Shown here: positions 9,027-16,627 of the stretch, in pieces | Layout: every line of letters starts with the position of its first letter | How positions within the stretch are numbered: position 1 is the stretch's first letter | From: an uncultured Lachnospiraceae bacterium | GTDB lineage: Bacteria > Bacillota > Clostridia > Lachnospirales > Lachnospiraceae | Assembly (NCBI GenBank): GCA_947176505.1 | Contig: CAMWQW010000008.1 | Location: 62,001 to 126,000 of the forward strand | Reading direction: 5' to 3' | Length of the DNA stretch: 64,000 nt | Notes under the pieces: model-generated | Database searches by the model: none | What the model was told of the DNA's origin: nothing | The model's input: the letters and a program-made list of their open reading frames with translations, nothing else | Position numbers and translations under genes: made by a program

Positions 9027-9976
9027 AATTTCTCTTCACTCCTCTTCGTATCACGGTTATCGCAGAAACTGTCAGGAGCTCCAGCCACATTTCCCATGGC
9101 TTCATTTTGAATCTTCCAAACCTTCGCGCTGCCTTGTGCTTCGATCACCTTAAGCCTTGCTTCTGTCTGCGCTTCCAACACCTTGCGTTCTGCAGCGGCT
9201 TTTGCCTCTCTGCATCTGATTTCCTCCTGTTTCACAAGAAGGTACTGCTGCGCATACTGCTCTTTCATCCGACGATAATTCGGGTCATCATCCGGTGTAA
9301 TAATCCGGTTAATAAAAAAGTCCGGCATTGTCAGTCCGTACTCTTCAATCATATTATTGATTCTCGTCTTTAAAATATCGGAAAGCCGTACAAGTTCTGC
9401 ATCGATCTCCAAAATGTTTATATTTTCTTCTTTAATAATCTGCGCGAGCGTACTCTTGACCTGTGTTATCACAAACGAGCGAAAATATCCTTTTTCCCCG
9501 TTTACACCAAACAGGTTTCCTTGCGTAAAACCAGCCGTTGTCCCAACCACCTTTAACAATAGTCTTCTGGAATTATTCACATGGATATTAAACTCTCCAC
9601 AGGCTCCAATCTCTATAGGCAATCCGGAAATCGGTTCAAGCAGCCGAATCTTTGAATCCGTTCCCCATTTAATTCCCATCTGTGTTGTCATATTGATATA
9701 ATAAATCTCCGAATGGATAGTCCTCTCCGCATCGGAGGGAGATTTCGTGAATTGACCTAAGATGGGTAATTGCTGTGTCTCTAATGTATAGCGCCCGGCA
9801 CCAAACACGTCCAATGCACGCCCATCCTTATAAAATACGGCTTCCTGACTCTCATGAACAATTAACTGCGCTCCCATCCTGAAGTCCTCTACCGGATACT
9901 TCCATACAAGCGTTTCATTATCGGTATCGCATTTAATAAGATCTGCAAGACTTTCTCTTTTTATCTTCTGCTCCAT
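9023..9976 (-). CDS. SPFH-domain (virion-core/YdjI-like) membrane-scaffold protein
   Basis: The 317-aa protein matches the SPFH-domain group often annotated as virion core protein-like. The N-terminus has LIVHESQEAVFYKDGRA and the FGAGRYTLETQQLP segment typical of the group. SPFH strands and helices follow to about residue 220, then an Ala/Glu-rich helix (EAKAAAERKVLEAQTEAR) like that of stomatin or flotillin proteins. Family members oligomerise at membranes. Many relatives end in a zinc ribbon, which is absent here. It lies 45 bp after the ribbon-helix-helix gene and overlaps the coiled-coil gene by 4 bp. Confidence 0.85.
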   Translation of the reverse strand: MEQKIKRESLADLIKCDTDNETLVWKYPVEDFRMGAQLIVHESQEAVFYKDGRALDVFGAGRYTLETQQLPILGQFTKSPSDAERTIHSEIYYINMTTQMGIKWGTDSKIRLLEPISGLPIEIGACGEFNIHVNNSRRLLLKVVGTTAGFTQGNLFGVNGEKGYFRSFVITQVKSTLAQIIKEENINILEIDAELVRLSDILKTRINNMIEEYGLTMPDFFINRIITPDDDPNYRRMKEQYAQQYLLVKQEEIRCREAKAAAERKVLEAQTEARLKVIEAQGSAKVWKIQNEAMGNVAGAPDSFCDNRDTKRSEEKL

Positions 9977-10021
9977 ATTTCCTCTATTTTTCCCTATAAA
10001 TCGCTTTAAAACAAACGCCTT

Positions 10022-10210
10022 TTACTCTTCTATAACCATATTTTCCAATGCAAACTCAAGACAAAGCTGCATAATCTCGTTACGTGTTCTTCCGGTCTCC
10101 TTGGCAACTCGGTCTACCTCCACCAGCATGTCAATCGGCAGCCGCATAGAAATAACTTTGGATTCACTTGTATATTTCTGTGGGTGGATAATCAGTTTCT
10201 TATCTTCCAA
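10022..10210 (-). CDS. Ribbon-helix-helix (CopG-like) regulator, TTG start
   Basis: The 62-aa product has the ribbon-helix-helix pattern: a short strand (KVISMRLPIDM), then helix A (LVEVDRVAKETG), then RTRNEIMQLCLEFALEN. The best start is TTG at 10210. GGAGG lies 9 nt upstream, a consensus promoter lies just ahead, and the longer frame to 10315 would begin upstream of that promoter. It heads the operon with the SPFH, coiled-coil and TIR-LRR genes. Symmetric half-sites overlap the promoter, which suggests autoregulation (inference). No toxin partner of the usual kind lies next to it. Confidence 0.75.
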   Translation of the reverse strand: MEDKKLIIHPQKYTSESKVISMRLPIDMLVEVDRVAKETGRTRNEIMQLCLEFALENMVIEE

Positions 10211-10237
10211 AAATATGTACCTCCAATATCGAATACT

Positions 10238-10266
10238 ATTATAATACAAATGTATTCTTGCGTCAA
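10238..10266 (-). promoter_or_regulatory. SigA-type promoter of the RHH-SPFH-TIR operon
   Basis: On the minus strand, TTGACG and TATAAT are separated by exactly 17 bp, some 28 bp upstream of the TTG start at 10210. Three copies of the half-site AATAC/GTATT (about 10231, 10242 and 10252) overlap the spacer and -10 element, two of them 11 bp apart, about one helical turn. They are good candidates for ribbon-helix-helix operator sites. Confidence 0.75.
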
Positions 10267-10327
10267 CTGCGTGTACCCAGACTCTATCCATGCTAATCCC
10301 CTCTTTGACTCGCAATCCTTGGATATA

Positions 10328-10382
10328 AAAAATCCTTCAAAACATCAGCTTATATATTACACTGTCTGTTTTAAAGGATTTC
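10328..10382 (-). terminator. Terminator of the XRE-PurM fusion gene
   Basis: The inverted repeat AAATCCTT.AAAACA pairs with TGTTTT.AAGGATTT around a loop of about 20 nt. On the minus strand it is followed by a T run, 40 bp after the stop of the upstream gene. Confidence 0.75.
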
Positions 10383-10424
10383 TTATTTTCAAATAACCAG
10401 TTTAAAATATATTTCGTATGTTTC

Positions 10425-11675
10425 TCAAACCCACTCCAACCGGTTCACAAACCCGACTCTCTCTTCTCCACTCCGAATTCTTCCTATCTCATAGCAATCA
10501 TAGAACTTCGAAATATGACGGATAACTGCCGCCGCATCTTTTTCGTCCGTCACAATATTTAATCCTACACCGCAGTTAAAAGTATGCAGCATCTCCTCGT
10601 CACTGATATTTCCGTTTTTCTTGATATACTTAAAGATGGGAAGCAGGCGTAACTTAGATAAATCAATCTCCGCCGTCAAACCTTCCGGTATTACTCTTCC
10701 CAGATTTCCTTCTATTCCTCCGCCTGTAATATGTGCCATACCGTGAAGAACATTTTTTCCGAACAATTCTTTCACGGCTCTATAGTATGGTGTATGCGGC
10801 TTCATAATCTGCTCGATGAAAGTCATGCCCTCGATTTTATCCAGTTTAATCTGTGGCGCTTTATCCATCAGCATCCGGACAAGTGAATACCCGTTGGTAT
10901 GCAGTCCGTTGGAAGCTACTGCCAGCACTACATCACCCTCCCGAATCGCAGAACCGTCAACCACATCTTTTTTCTCCACGATTCCTACAATGCTTGAGGT
11001 CAGAACGTATACGCCCGCGTCTACCACAAGCGGCTGAATCGAAGTCTCACCGCCCACAAGCGTACATTCATTTTCACGACAGGCATCTGCAATTCCCTTG
11101 ACCAAACTCTTAATTGTATCTTTCTCCGCGTTGCCACAAACAATCGTATCTAATACTGCGAGCGGTTTTGCTCCCATAACAATAATATCGTTTACGAGAT
11201 GATTGATCATATCATGACAGATAGATTCCGTATAGCCATATTCCATAGCAAGCTTCTGTTTGGAACCGGGCTCTTCCGACTTTAATACAAGAACCGGCTC
11301 CTTCATTGCCGGAAAATAAATATCATAGAGGGATGCAAACGCTCCCATCTTATTGAGCACCCTCTTATCCTCCGTTTCTAAATGTTTTGCCATTTCTTTC
11401 TTAATAGTATCTGTATAGGCAATATCTACACCCGCCTTGCTGTATGAAAGACCGTCCTCTGATTTCTCACTCCCTGTAAGAATTTCATCTGTTGTTACAC
11501 CGAGAACCATTGCTAAATCACAGAGAATCTCTACATTCGGATACGCGTTTCCCGTCTCCCATTTAGAAACTGACTGAAAAGAAATATTTAACTTTTCCGC
11601 CAACTGCTGCTGCGTCATACCCGCTTCTTTTCTTTTGCTCATAATAAAGCTGCCGACTCTAATACTATCCGTCAT
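10425..11675 (-). CDS. XRE helix-turn-helix fused to a divergent AIR synthase (PurM-like) domain
   Basis: The 416-aa protein starts with an XRE/Cro domain (about residues 6-65, GMTQQQLAEKLNISFQSVSKWE). It then continues into a full PurM-fold domain from about residue 77: YSKAGVDIAY, DMINHLVNDIIVMGAKPL, CTLVGGETS, NGLHTNGYSLVR, HITGGGIEGNLGRV and MLHTFNCGVGL. PurM makes aminoimidazole ribotide in purine synthesis. Two PurM signature loops are altered: the DGVGTK-type loop is EEPGSK, and the MPGMY-type segment after GGET is absent. No other pur gene is nearby. A regulator that senses a purine intermediate is as plausible as an enzyme. The ATG at 11675 has GGAGG upstream. Confidence 0.82.
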   Translation of the reverse strand: MTDSIRVGSFIMSKRKEAGMTQQQLAEKLNISFQSVSKWETGNAYPNVEILCDLAMVLGVTTDEILTGSEKSEDGLSYSKAGVDIAYTDTIKKEMAKHLETEDKRVLNKMGAFASLYDIYFPAMKEPVLVLKSEEPGSKQKLAMEYGYTESICHDMINHLVNDIIVMGAKPLAVLDTIVCGNAEKDTIKSLVKGIADACRENECTLVGGETSIQPLVVDAGVYVLTSSIVGIVEKKDVVDGSAIREGDVVLAVASNGLHTNGYSLVRMLMDKAPQIKLDKIEGMTFIEQIMKPHTPYYRAVKELFGKNVLHGMAHITGGGIEGNLGRVIPEGLTAEIDLSKLRLLPIFKYIKKNGNISDEEMLHTFNCGVGLNIVTDEKDAAAVIRHISKFYDCYEIGRIRSGEERVGFVNRLEWV

Positions 11676-12018
11676 ATTATCTCCTCCAAAACTTTCATCT
11701 CTATGATACAGTTTGTATATTTCATTTTAAGTATAATTTGGGATATTGCCGGCGTACAATAACCAAAACAAAGAAATTCTATAAATAATTCAACCGGTAG
11801 CTGAATTTGTAATTCTTTTTAATCTACTGTATTCTGTTTTCATTGTCTACGAACATTTTTTATTTTTACGTTTCCCCTTTTTGCTTACCCCTTTTTCTTA
11901 TTATCGCAAATAAATAATTATTTATTGATATTCGATAAATTTTTATTGACTTTCATTTTTATGCGTGGTACAGTATGCTTACAAAGAACAATTGACTGCA
12001 TCAGGAGGATATTAATCA
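11676..12018. other. Divergent intergenic region
   Basis: This 343-bp AT-rich gap lies between the minus-strand XRE-PurM gene and the plus-strand DUF2975 operon. Its right end holds the promoter listed at 11946-11974. I see no gene or clear operator in the rest. Confidence 0.6.
11946..11974 (+). promoter_or_regulatory. Promoter of the DUF2975-XRE-DUF4173 operon
   Basis: TTGACT and TACAGT are separated by 17 bp, about 45 bp before the ATG at 12019. An AGGAGG ribosome site follows at about 12003. Confidence 0.65.
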
Positions 12019-12465
12019 ATGAAAGATAAACTGACTCTGTTTACCAAATACCTGTTGGATTTCATGTTTTATTCCGGAATTGTTGTCATTGCAACTCTCC
12101 CCTTAAGCTTCAAATTCTATGGCAGATACAATACTTATTTTAGGGAAAATTACTACTCCCTCTGTGTAATTTTCATCTTATCGGGAATTTTTGCGATTTT
12201 AATCATACAGCAGCTACGCAAAATGTTTAAAACCGTCATCAACGACGACTGCTTTATCAAGGAAAACGTTGTAAGCCTTGAAAAAATGAGCACCTACAGC
12301 TTTTTCATTGCTGTCATCACGGCATGTCGGCTGTTTATATACCTTACTCCGGCAGTGCTCATCATAATACTGGTATTTGTGATCGCTGGACTGTTCAGCA
12401 AAGTGCTGGCAGGTGTCTTTGACAAAGCAATCACCTATAAACTGGAAAATGACCTGACAATTTAA
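12019..12465 (+). CDS. DUF2975 membrane protein
   Basis: The 148-aa protein has four predicted membrane helices (about residues 15-32, 48-66, 90-108 and 114-134) and the central KTVINDDCFIKENVVSLEKMS segment of the DUF2975 family. It is paired with a small XRE regulator 59 bp downstream, the standard Firmicutes arrangement for DUF2975 and YozG-like proteins. It probably modulates that regulator (inference). The start has AGGAGG at about 10 nt. Confidence 0.85.
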   Translation: MKDKLTLFTKYLLDFMFYSGIVVIATLPLSFKFYGRYNTYFRENYYSLCVIFILSGIFAILIIQQLRKMFKTVINDDCFIKENVVSLEKMSTYSFFIAVITACRLFIYLTPAVLIIILVFVIAGLFSKVLAGVFDKAITYKLENDLTI

Positions 12466-12524
12466 CGCACCGAAATACCTGAAATCGACAGTACATCATA
12501 TTGAAATATATTGAGGAGGCTACT

Positions 12525-12785
12525 ATGGCAATCATCATCAACTTGGATGTTATGATGGCAAAGCGCAAGAAAGGACTGACCGAACTGGCAGGCGAAATTG
12601 ACATTACCCTTGCGAATCTTTCCATCTTAAAAAATAACAAAGCGAAAGCAATCCGACTCTCCACCCTGAATGAAATCTGCAAAGCGCTGGAATGTCAGCC
12701 CGGAGATATTCTGCAATATGTGGAAGACGAAGATTCTGAAGAAAGCAGCCACGAGAACGGCAAAATGACCGACATGCCTGAATAA
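12525..12785 (+). CDS. YozG-like XRE regulator
   Basis: The 86-aa protein is a compact XRE domain, LDVMMAKRKKGLTELAGEI then TLANLSILKNNKAKAIR, followed by LEICKALECQPGDIL-type residues. It ends in a short acidic tail (EDEDSEESS). The start is the ATG at 12525, which has GGAGG 6 nt upstream. An in-frame ATG at 12501 lacks a ribosome site. It most likely controls this operon together with the DUF2975 protein. Confidence 0.88.
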   Translation: MAIIINLDVMMAKRKKGLTELAGEIDITLANLSILKNNKAKAIRLSTLNEICKALECQPGDILQYVEDEDSEESSHENGKMTDMPE

Positions 12786-12801
12786 TTGAAAGGAGTTAAC
12801 T

Positions 12802-14400
12802 ATGGAACAGAATAACCAATATGCAAATAATCCCTATTTAAACAACCCAAATGCGGAGCCGAACTCTCCCTATACCGCACAGCCAAGACCATATGCGGCA
12901 AAGCGTGAAGACTCCGTATATACCAAAAGATTAAAAGAACACTTTTCTTTCTTCAGCATCGGGAGTCTGCTCTATGCAATATTCTATACTTTTTGCTTAT
13001 ATAGAAATACTTCCGGTATTACCTACCCTTTTTTCGTCATAGGAACCCTTTGCTATTTCTTCTTCTCTATGCGAAAGTTAGGGGTTCCTTACAAAAAAGA
13101 CAGCGTTTTTTATATCGTTAGTATTGTGCTTCTGGGTATTTCTAATTGTCTTACGAGCTCACCACAATTACTTGCCATGAATAAATGCGGTATATTTCTG
13201 CTTGCTTTTATCATGATGATACACACTGTTTATATGGATAAGAACTGGAACTTTCCGAAGTATTTCAGCGCGCTTACACAGATGACCGGCACTATTTTTG
13301 TCTGCGTCTTCCGTCCTTTTAGCGACATGATTTCTTATTTTGATGCCCGAAAAAAGAATAAAGACGGGAAAAAGAGCTATTTTCTTCCGGTACTCATCGG
13401 CACAGTCATTGCAATTCCGCTTCTTTTATTTGTGACAGTCCTTCTTGCCAGCGCTGATGCAGTATTTGCAAGTATTTTTTCCCGCATATTAGAATCCATA
13501 AATTTTGTTACTATTTTTGGGACGGCATTTATGACTATTGGCGTATTTTTTGCCTCCTATGCAGTCTATGCTGCTTTTTGCATGAAAGAGGTAAAAGAAG
13601 AAATAACCGACCATCGCACTTTCGAACCGATCATAGCTATTATTATCACTGTAACGCTGTCTATTATTTACCTTATGTTCAGCATAATACAAATCTTATA
13701 TCTCTTTATCGGCAATATGCAGCTACCGGACGGATATACCTATTCAAGTTATGCAAGAGAAGGATTTTTCCAGCTGCTCACTGTCTGCATACTAAACCTG
13801 CTTATTGTACTGGTATGCCTGTATCTTTTCCGTGATAACGCCGTACTTAAAGCTATCTTGACAATTATTAGTGGATGCACATTCATTATGATTCTGTCCA
13901 GTGCGTTGCGGATGCTCATGTACATTAACCGCTATAACCTTACATTTCTGCGTATATTTGTACTTTGGTCTCTGGCAGTTATCTTTCTGTTAATGGCAGG
14001 CGTAACGATTTCAATCTATATGAATAAGTTTCCGCTCTTTACTTACAGTATGGTTGTTGTCACGGTATTCTATATCGGACTGTCCTTTTCGCACCCGGAC
14101 TACTGGATTGCGAAATATAATTTGAGTCCACAGCATATAGAATATCTTGATGAATATGATACCCGCGACAGTCAGAAATATTTGGCAAAACTGTCTTCGG
14201 ACGCGGCATCGATTATACTCAATGAAAAAACCAACCCTTATCTGGCGGACTATCTTGCCGTCCTCGACGGTGAAGATGATATTAATGACGAGCTTTTATG
14301 GATGAGCCGATATCATAATAGAATGCGGCTTCTTTCAGAAGATATGCATATACGAAGCTTCAATTTCTCTTTGCATGCTGCTGAAAAATATTTACATTAA
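12802..14400 (+). CDS. DUF4153/DUF4173 polytopic membrane protein
   Basis: The 532-aa protein begins with about 40 disordered Asn/Pro-rich cytosolic residues, then about ten to twelve hydrophobic helices. The region around residues 290-420 (FFQLLTVCILNLLIVL, then LRMLMYINRYNLTFLRIFVLW) matches DUF4173 proteins, which are often encoded next to DUF2975/XRE pairs. The C-terminal 120 residues are soluble and begin with YWIAKYNLS. The function is unknown. It is the last gene of the operon, starts 16 bp after the XRE gene with AAGGAG, and is followed by a strong terminator. Confidence 0.82.
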   Translation: MEQNNQYANNPYLNNPNAEPNSPYTAQPRPYAAKREDSVYTKRLKEHFSFFSIGSLLYAIFYTFCLYRNTSGITYPFFVIGTLCYFFFSMRKLGVPYKKDSVFYIVSIVLLGISNCLTSSPQLLAMNKCGIFLLAFIMMIHTVYMDKNWNFPKYFSALTQMTGTIFVCVFRPFSDMISYFDARKKNKDGKKSYFLPVLIGTVIAIPLLLFVTVLLASADAVFASIFSRILESINFVTIFGTAFMTIGVFFASYAVYAAFCMKEVKEEITDHRTFEPIIAIIITVTLSIIYLMFSIIQILYLFIGNMQLPDGYTYSSYAREGFFQLLTVCILNLLIVLVCLYLFRDNAVLKAILTIISGCTFIMILSSALRMLMYINRYNLTFLRIFVLWSLAVIFLLMAGVTISIYMNKFPLFTYSMVVVTVFYIGLSFSHPDYWIAKYNLSPQHIEYLDEYDTRDSQKYLAKLSSDAASIILNEKTNPYLADYLAVLDGEDDINDELLWMSRYHNRMRLLSEDMHIRSFNFSLHAAEKYLH

Positions 14401-14410
14401 TTCAAGTATC

Positions 14411-14442
14411 ATAATACCCAGCCGAAAATGGCTGGGTATTAT
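14411..14442 (+). terminator. Terminator of the DUF2975-DUF4173 operon
   Basis: A perfect 13-bp stem (ATAATACCCAGCC pairing with GGCTGGGTATTAT) has a 6-nt loop, and the plus strand continues in TTTTCC. It may also serve the convergent SH3 gene. Confidence 0.9.
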
Positions 14443-14476
14443 TTTCCTTTTAAACAAAGCCGCCTTTTATGTAATA

Positions 14477-14998
14477 CTATATCTTTTTCTCTTCTTTGCC
14501 CTTCGAGCTCTTAATCCCTGAAATAATACCGGTGACAAAAATACCAAGCACCAATACAATAATTACGCTGCCCCATATCTTAGAACGACGTACATCTGCG
14601 CGATAACGCTCAACCGTCTCCACGACAAGCTGAGCCTCCTGCTCTGTTCTAGCCATTTCCTCATTCAGCGCCTCCACGTCTATCTCCTGCACACTAAGAT
14701 ATTGTTTGGGAATGTATCCTTCTTTATCTTGATAAATGGCACGATACCAACCGTCGGCTGTCTCCCCGGTAACAAAAACGGAATCTCCTTTTTGATATGA
14801 CATGATTACTTCTGCATCGTCTTCCGGTGCGGTCTTCATGTCAACGGTTTCCTCTGCTGTCATAAGCTGGCTTAGTTCGGCTATTTCCGCGGCATCTTCC
14901 AAAGCCTTAACATATTGCATATTACCTGCTGTGCCGAATAATGCGAAGCAGATTCCCACTACTGCCAGTATGCCTGTTATTCTTACTTGCTTTTTCAT
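14477..14998 (-). CDS. SH3-domain protein with N- and C-terminal membrane helices
   Basis: The 173-aa protein has an N-terminal signal or anchor helix (ITGILAVVGICFALFG). A bacterial SH3b domain spans about residues 50-102, with the pattern VDMKTAPEDDAEVIMSY, GDSVFVTG, WYRAIY and GYIPKQYL. A short helical stretch precedes a second membrane helix near residues 142-162, and the end is basic. SH3b domains bind peptidoglycan or peptides in the wall. It lies 18 bp downstream of the Wzy-like gene and is the last gene of the polysaccharide region. Confidence 0.82.
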   Translation of the reverse strand: MKKQVRITGILAVVGICFALFGTAGNMQYVKALEDAAEIAELSQLMTAEETVDMKTAPEDDAEVIMSYQKGDSVFVTGETADGWYRAIYQDKEGYIPKQYLSVQEIDVEALNEEMARTEQEAQLVVETVERYRADVRRSKIWGSVIIVLVLGIFVTGIISGIKSSKGKEEKKI

Positions 14999-15016
14999 GA
15001 TGATATCCTTTCTACC

Positions 15017-16399
15017 TTATAATTGTATTTCCTGAATCCTGATTTCCAAATCCGATATTTTGATGCCGATGCTCTCCGCATGTTCCCGCTCTTCTTTATA
15101 AAAGCAGGCTGTCGCAAGCAGATAGAAATAGCATACTGTGTTATGTATTCCCGGATTCCAGAATAAAAGCTGAATCAGGAAAATGCCGGAAATCAAAATG
15201 AGAATCGCCGTAACCGGCTTGTCCGATGCATAATTTCTACGCATTTTATCTATAAAAAGCACCATCAAAATTATCAAAAATATTCCCGGAAGCACTCCTA
15301 TTGTCCGAAAACATTGCAAGATGCCGCTCTCATTCTGCCCTACAGCCCCAGCTAAAGGAACCGCAAAAGATTTAATCATATCGTACATGATACCGTCCGG
15401 CAATGCCGCCCATCCGCCGCTAAGGACCACTGTAAAAAATATCAGCAGTACTGTCATCGAAATAAACCGATATACTTTCTGCATCTTCCGGAGCACCAGT
15501 CTATCCAAATCCATTCCCTCCGGGATCCTATCCCAATAATGGAAAAAAATAGCCCCTCCTGCTGCCAAAAGCAAATCTATATAAACACTATGCTCCAACG
15601 AATAGGAAACTTCCGGTCGAATAATCTGCGTGTACTCCGTAATAAGACTCATATTACTTAACGTGAATAAATATATAAAAAGCAATTGCATCGACCTTTT
15701 CACCAATACTGCAGTCGGTCGAAGCATTACCGGAATGATCAGAAAATAAATTCCTATCAGCCACAGACTAAATACATTTCGATTGAGAAATAATACAAAA
15801 AAACTGATACCGGACACCATCATGTAAAACCCGGAATGTATTTTATCCCGGCATACACAATACCCATACGCCGCAACCATACTGATAAGTAGAAAATATG
15901 ATGATACCCGTGCTGTATCTGCAAAAAACGGCTCCATAATGTCGCTGTTCCATCCGTCCGTCAGACTGCCCAGCAGATAAAGTCCTGCCATCAACAACCC
16001 GCAATATAGCAGCAAATCCAAATGGAACATTTTAAATTGTACTCCCGAGGAAACCAGCAAACAAATGACTGCCAGCGCAATTACTTCGGCATTCCACGAA
16101 AAGTCAATCCAGCCTTCCTCCGAAGTATCAAAAAGTTTTACAATCACTGATAATACAGCATAAACGATAGCTGCTATTGCTGCCGTATCCGTCAGATACC
16201 TTACTGTCGGGAACGGAATCCCTTCCCTGCACGCATAGATTATCTTAAAAACCAGCCAAACAGACGCTATTACTAAAAGCAACAGGCTATATAGCGGAAA
16301 TCCGGCAATCTCTATTTTTGCCACAGAAAACATGGATAGAACCAGTAAAACGCAGATGCATTTATCTGACAGCCATGTGTAGGTGATTTTTTTATGCAT
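15017..16399 (-). CDS. Polytopic membrane protein, O-antigen ligase/Wzy-like
   Basis: The 460-aa protein has about eleven to twelve hydrophobic helices and one longer extracellular loop (around residues 330-370, SGGWAALPDG...). The size and pattern fit Wzy polymerases or O-antigen ligases. Sequence in these families is poorly conserved, so the call rests on topology and on its place beside a flippase and glycosyltransferases. The start at 16399 has AGAAAGG 9 nt upstream. The longer frame to 16435 lacks a site. Confidence 0.65.
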   Translation of the reverse strand: MHKKITYTWLSDKCICVLLVLSMFSVAKIEIAGFPLYSLLLLVIASVWLVFKIIYACREGIPFPTVRYLTDTAAIAAIVYAVLSVIVKLFDTSEEGWIDFSWNAEVIALAVICLLVSSGVQFKMFHLDLLLYCGLLMAGLYLLGSLTDGWNSDIMEPFFADTARVSSYFLLISMVAAYGYCVCRDKIHSGFYMMVSGISFFVLFLNRNVFSLWLIGIYFLIIPVMLRPTAVLVKRSMQLLFIYLFTLSNMSLITEYTQIIRPEVSYSLEHSVYIDLLLAAGGAIFFHYWDRIPEGMDLDRLVLRKMQKVYRFISMTVLLIFFTVVLSGGWAALPDGIMYDMIKSFAVPLAGAVGQNESGILQCFRTIGVLPGIFLIILMVLFIDKMRRNYASDKPVTAILILISGIFLIQLLFWNPGIHNTVCYFYLLATACFYKEEREHAESIGIKISDLEIRIQEIQL

Positions 16400-16452
16400 T
16401 TGGAAAAACCTTTCTTTTTTAATAAAATTGCACAATACAATATCGTATATTT

Positions 16453-16625
16453 TTATATATCAGCATTACCTTCCTGACATTCCGGCATCCCCGCAAACTC
16501 ATCCGCCATCTTAAGAATGAGCGAAATATAGTAGTTAAAAATTCTCCAATGGGATATATCATATCTGTAAAGAGACATTTAAAATGCAGATTATCGTTAT
16601 CTGCAAATTGCCCCCTGACGAGAAT
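16453..16625 (-). pseudogene. Possible frameshifted C-terminal remnant of a lost gene
   Basis: Reading leftwards, one frame gives GQFADNDNLHFKCLF..DMIYPIGEFL. A second frame, entered one base off near 16535, continues YYISLILKMADEFAGMPEC to a stop at 16453. Both halves look more protein-like than the open 78-residue frame running through the region, which turns arginine-rich after the junction. No start or ribosome site is seen. I cannot name the family. It may be the scar of a replaced gene at the edge of the AT-rich cluster. Confidence 0.3.
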
Positions 16626-16627
16626 CA

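Noticed and set aside
10211..10315. Longer N-terminus for the ribbon-helix-helix protein
   Set aside because: The extension begins upstream of the promoter -35 element and lacks a ribosome site.
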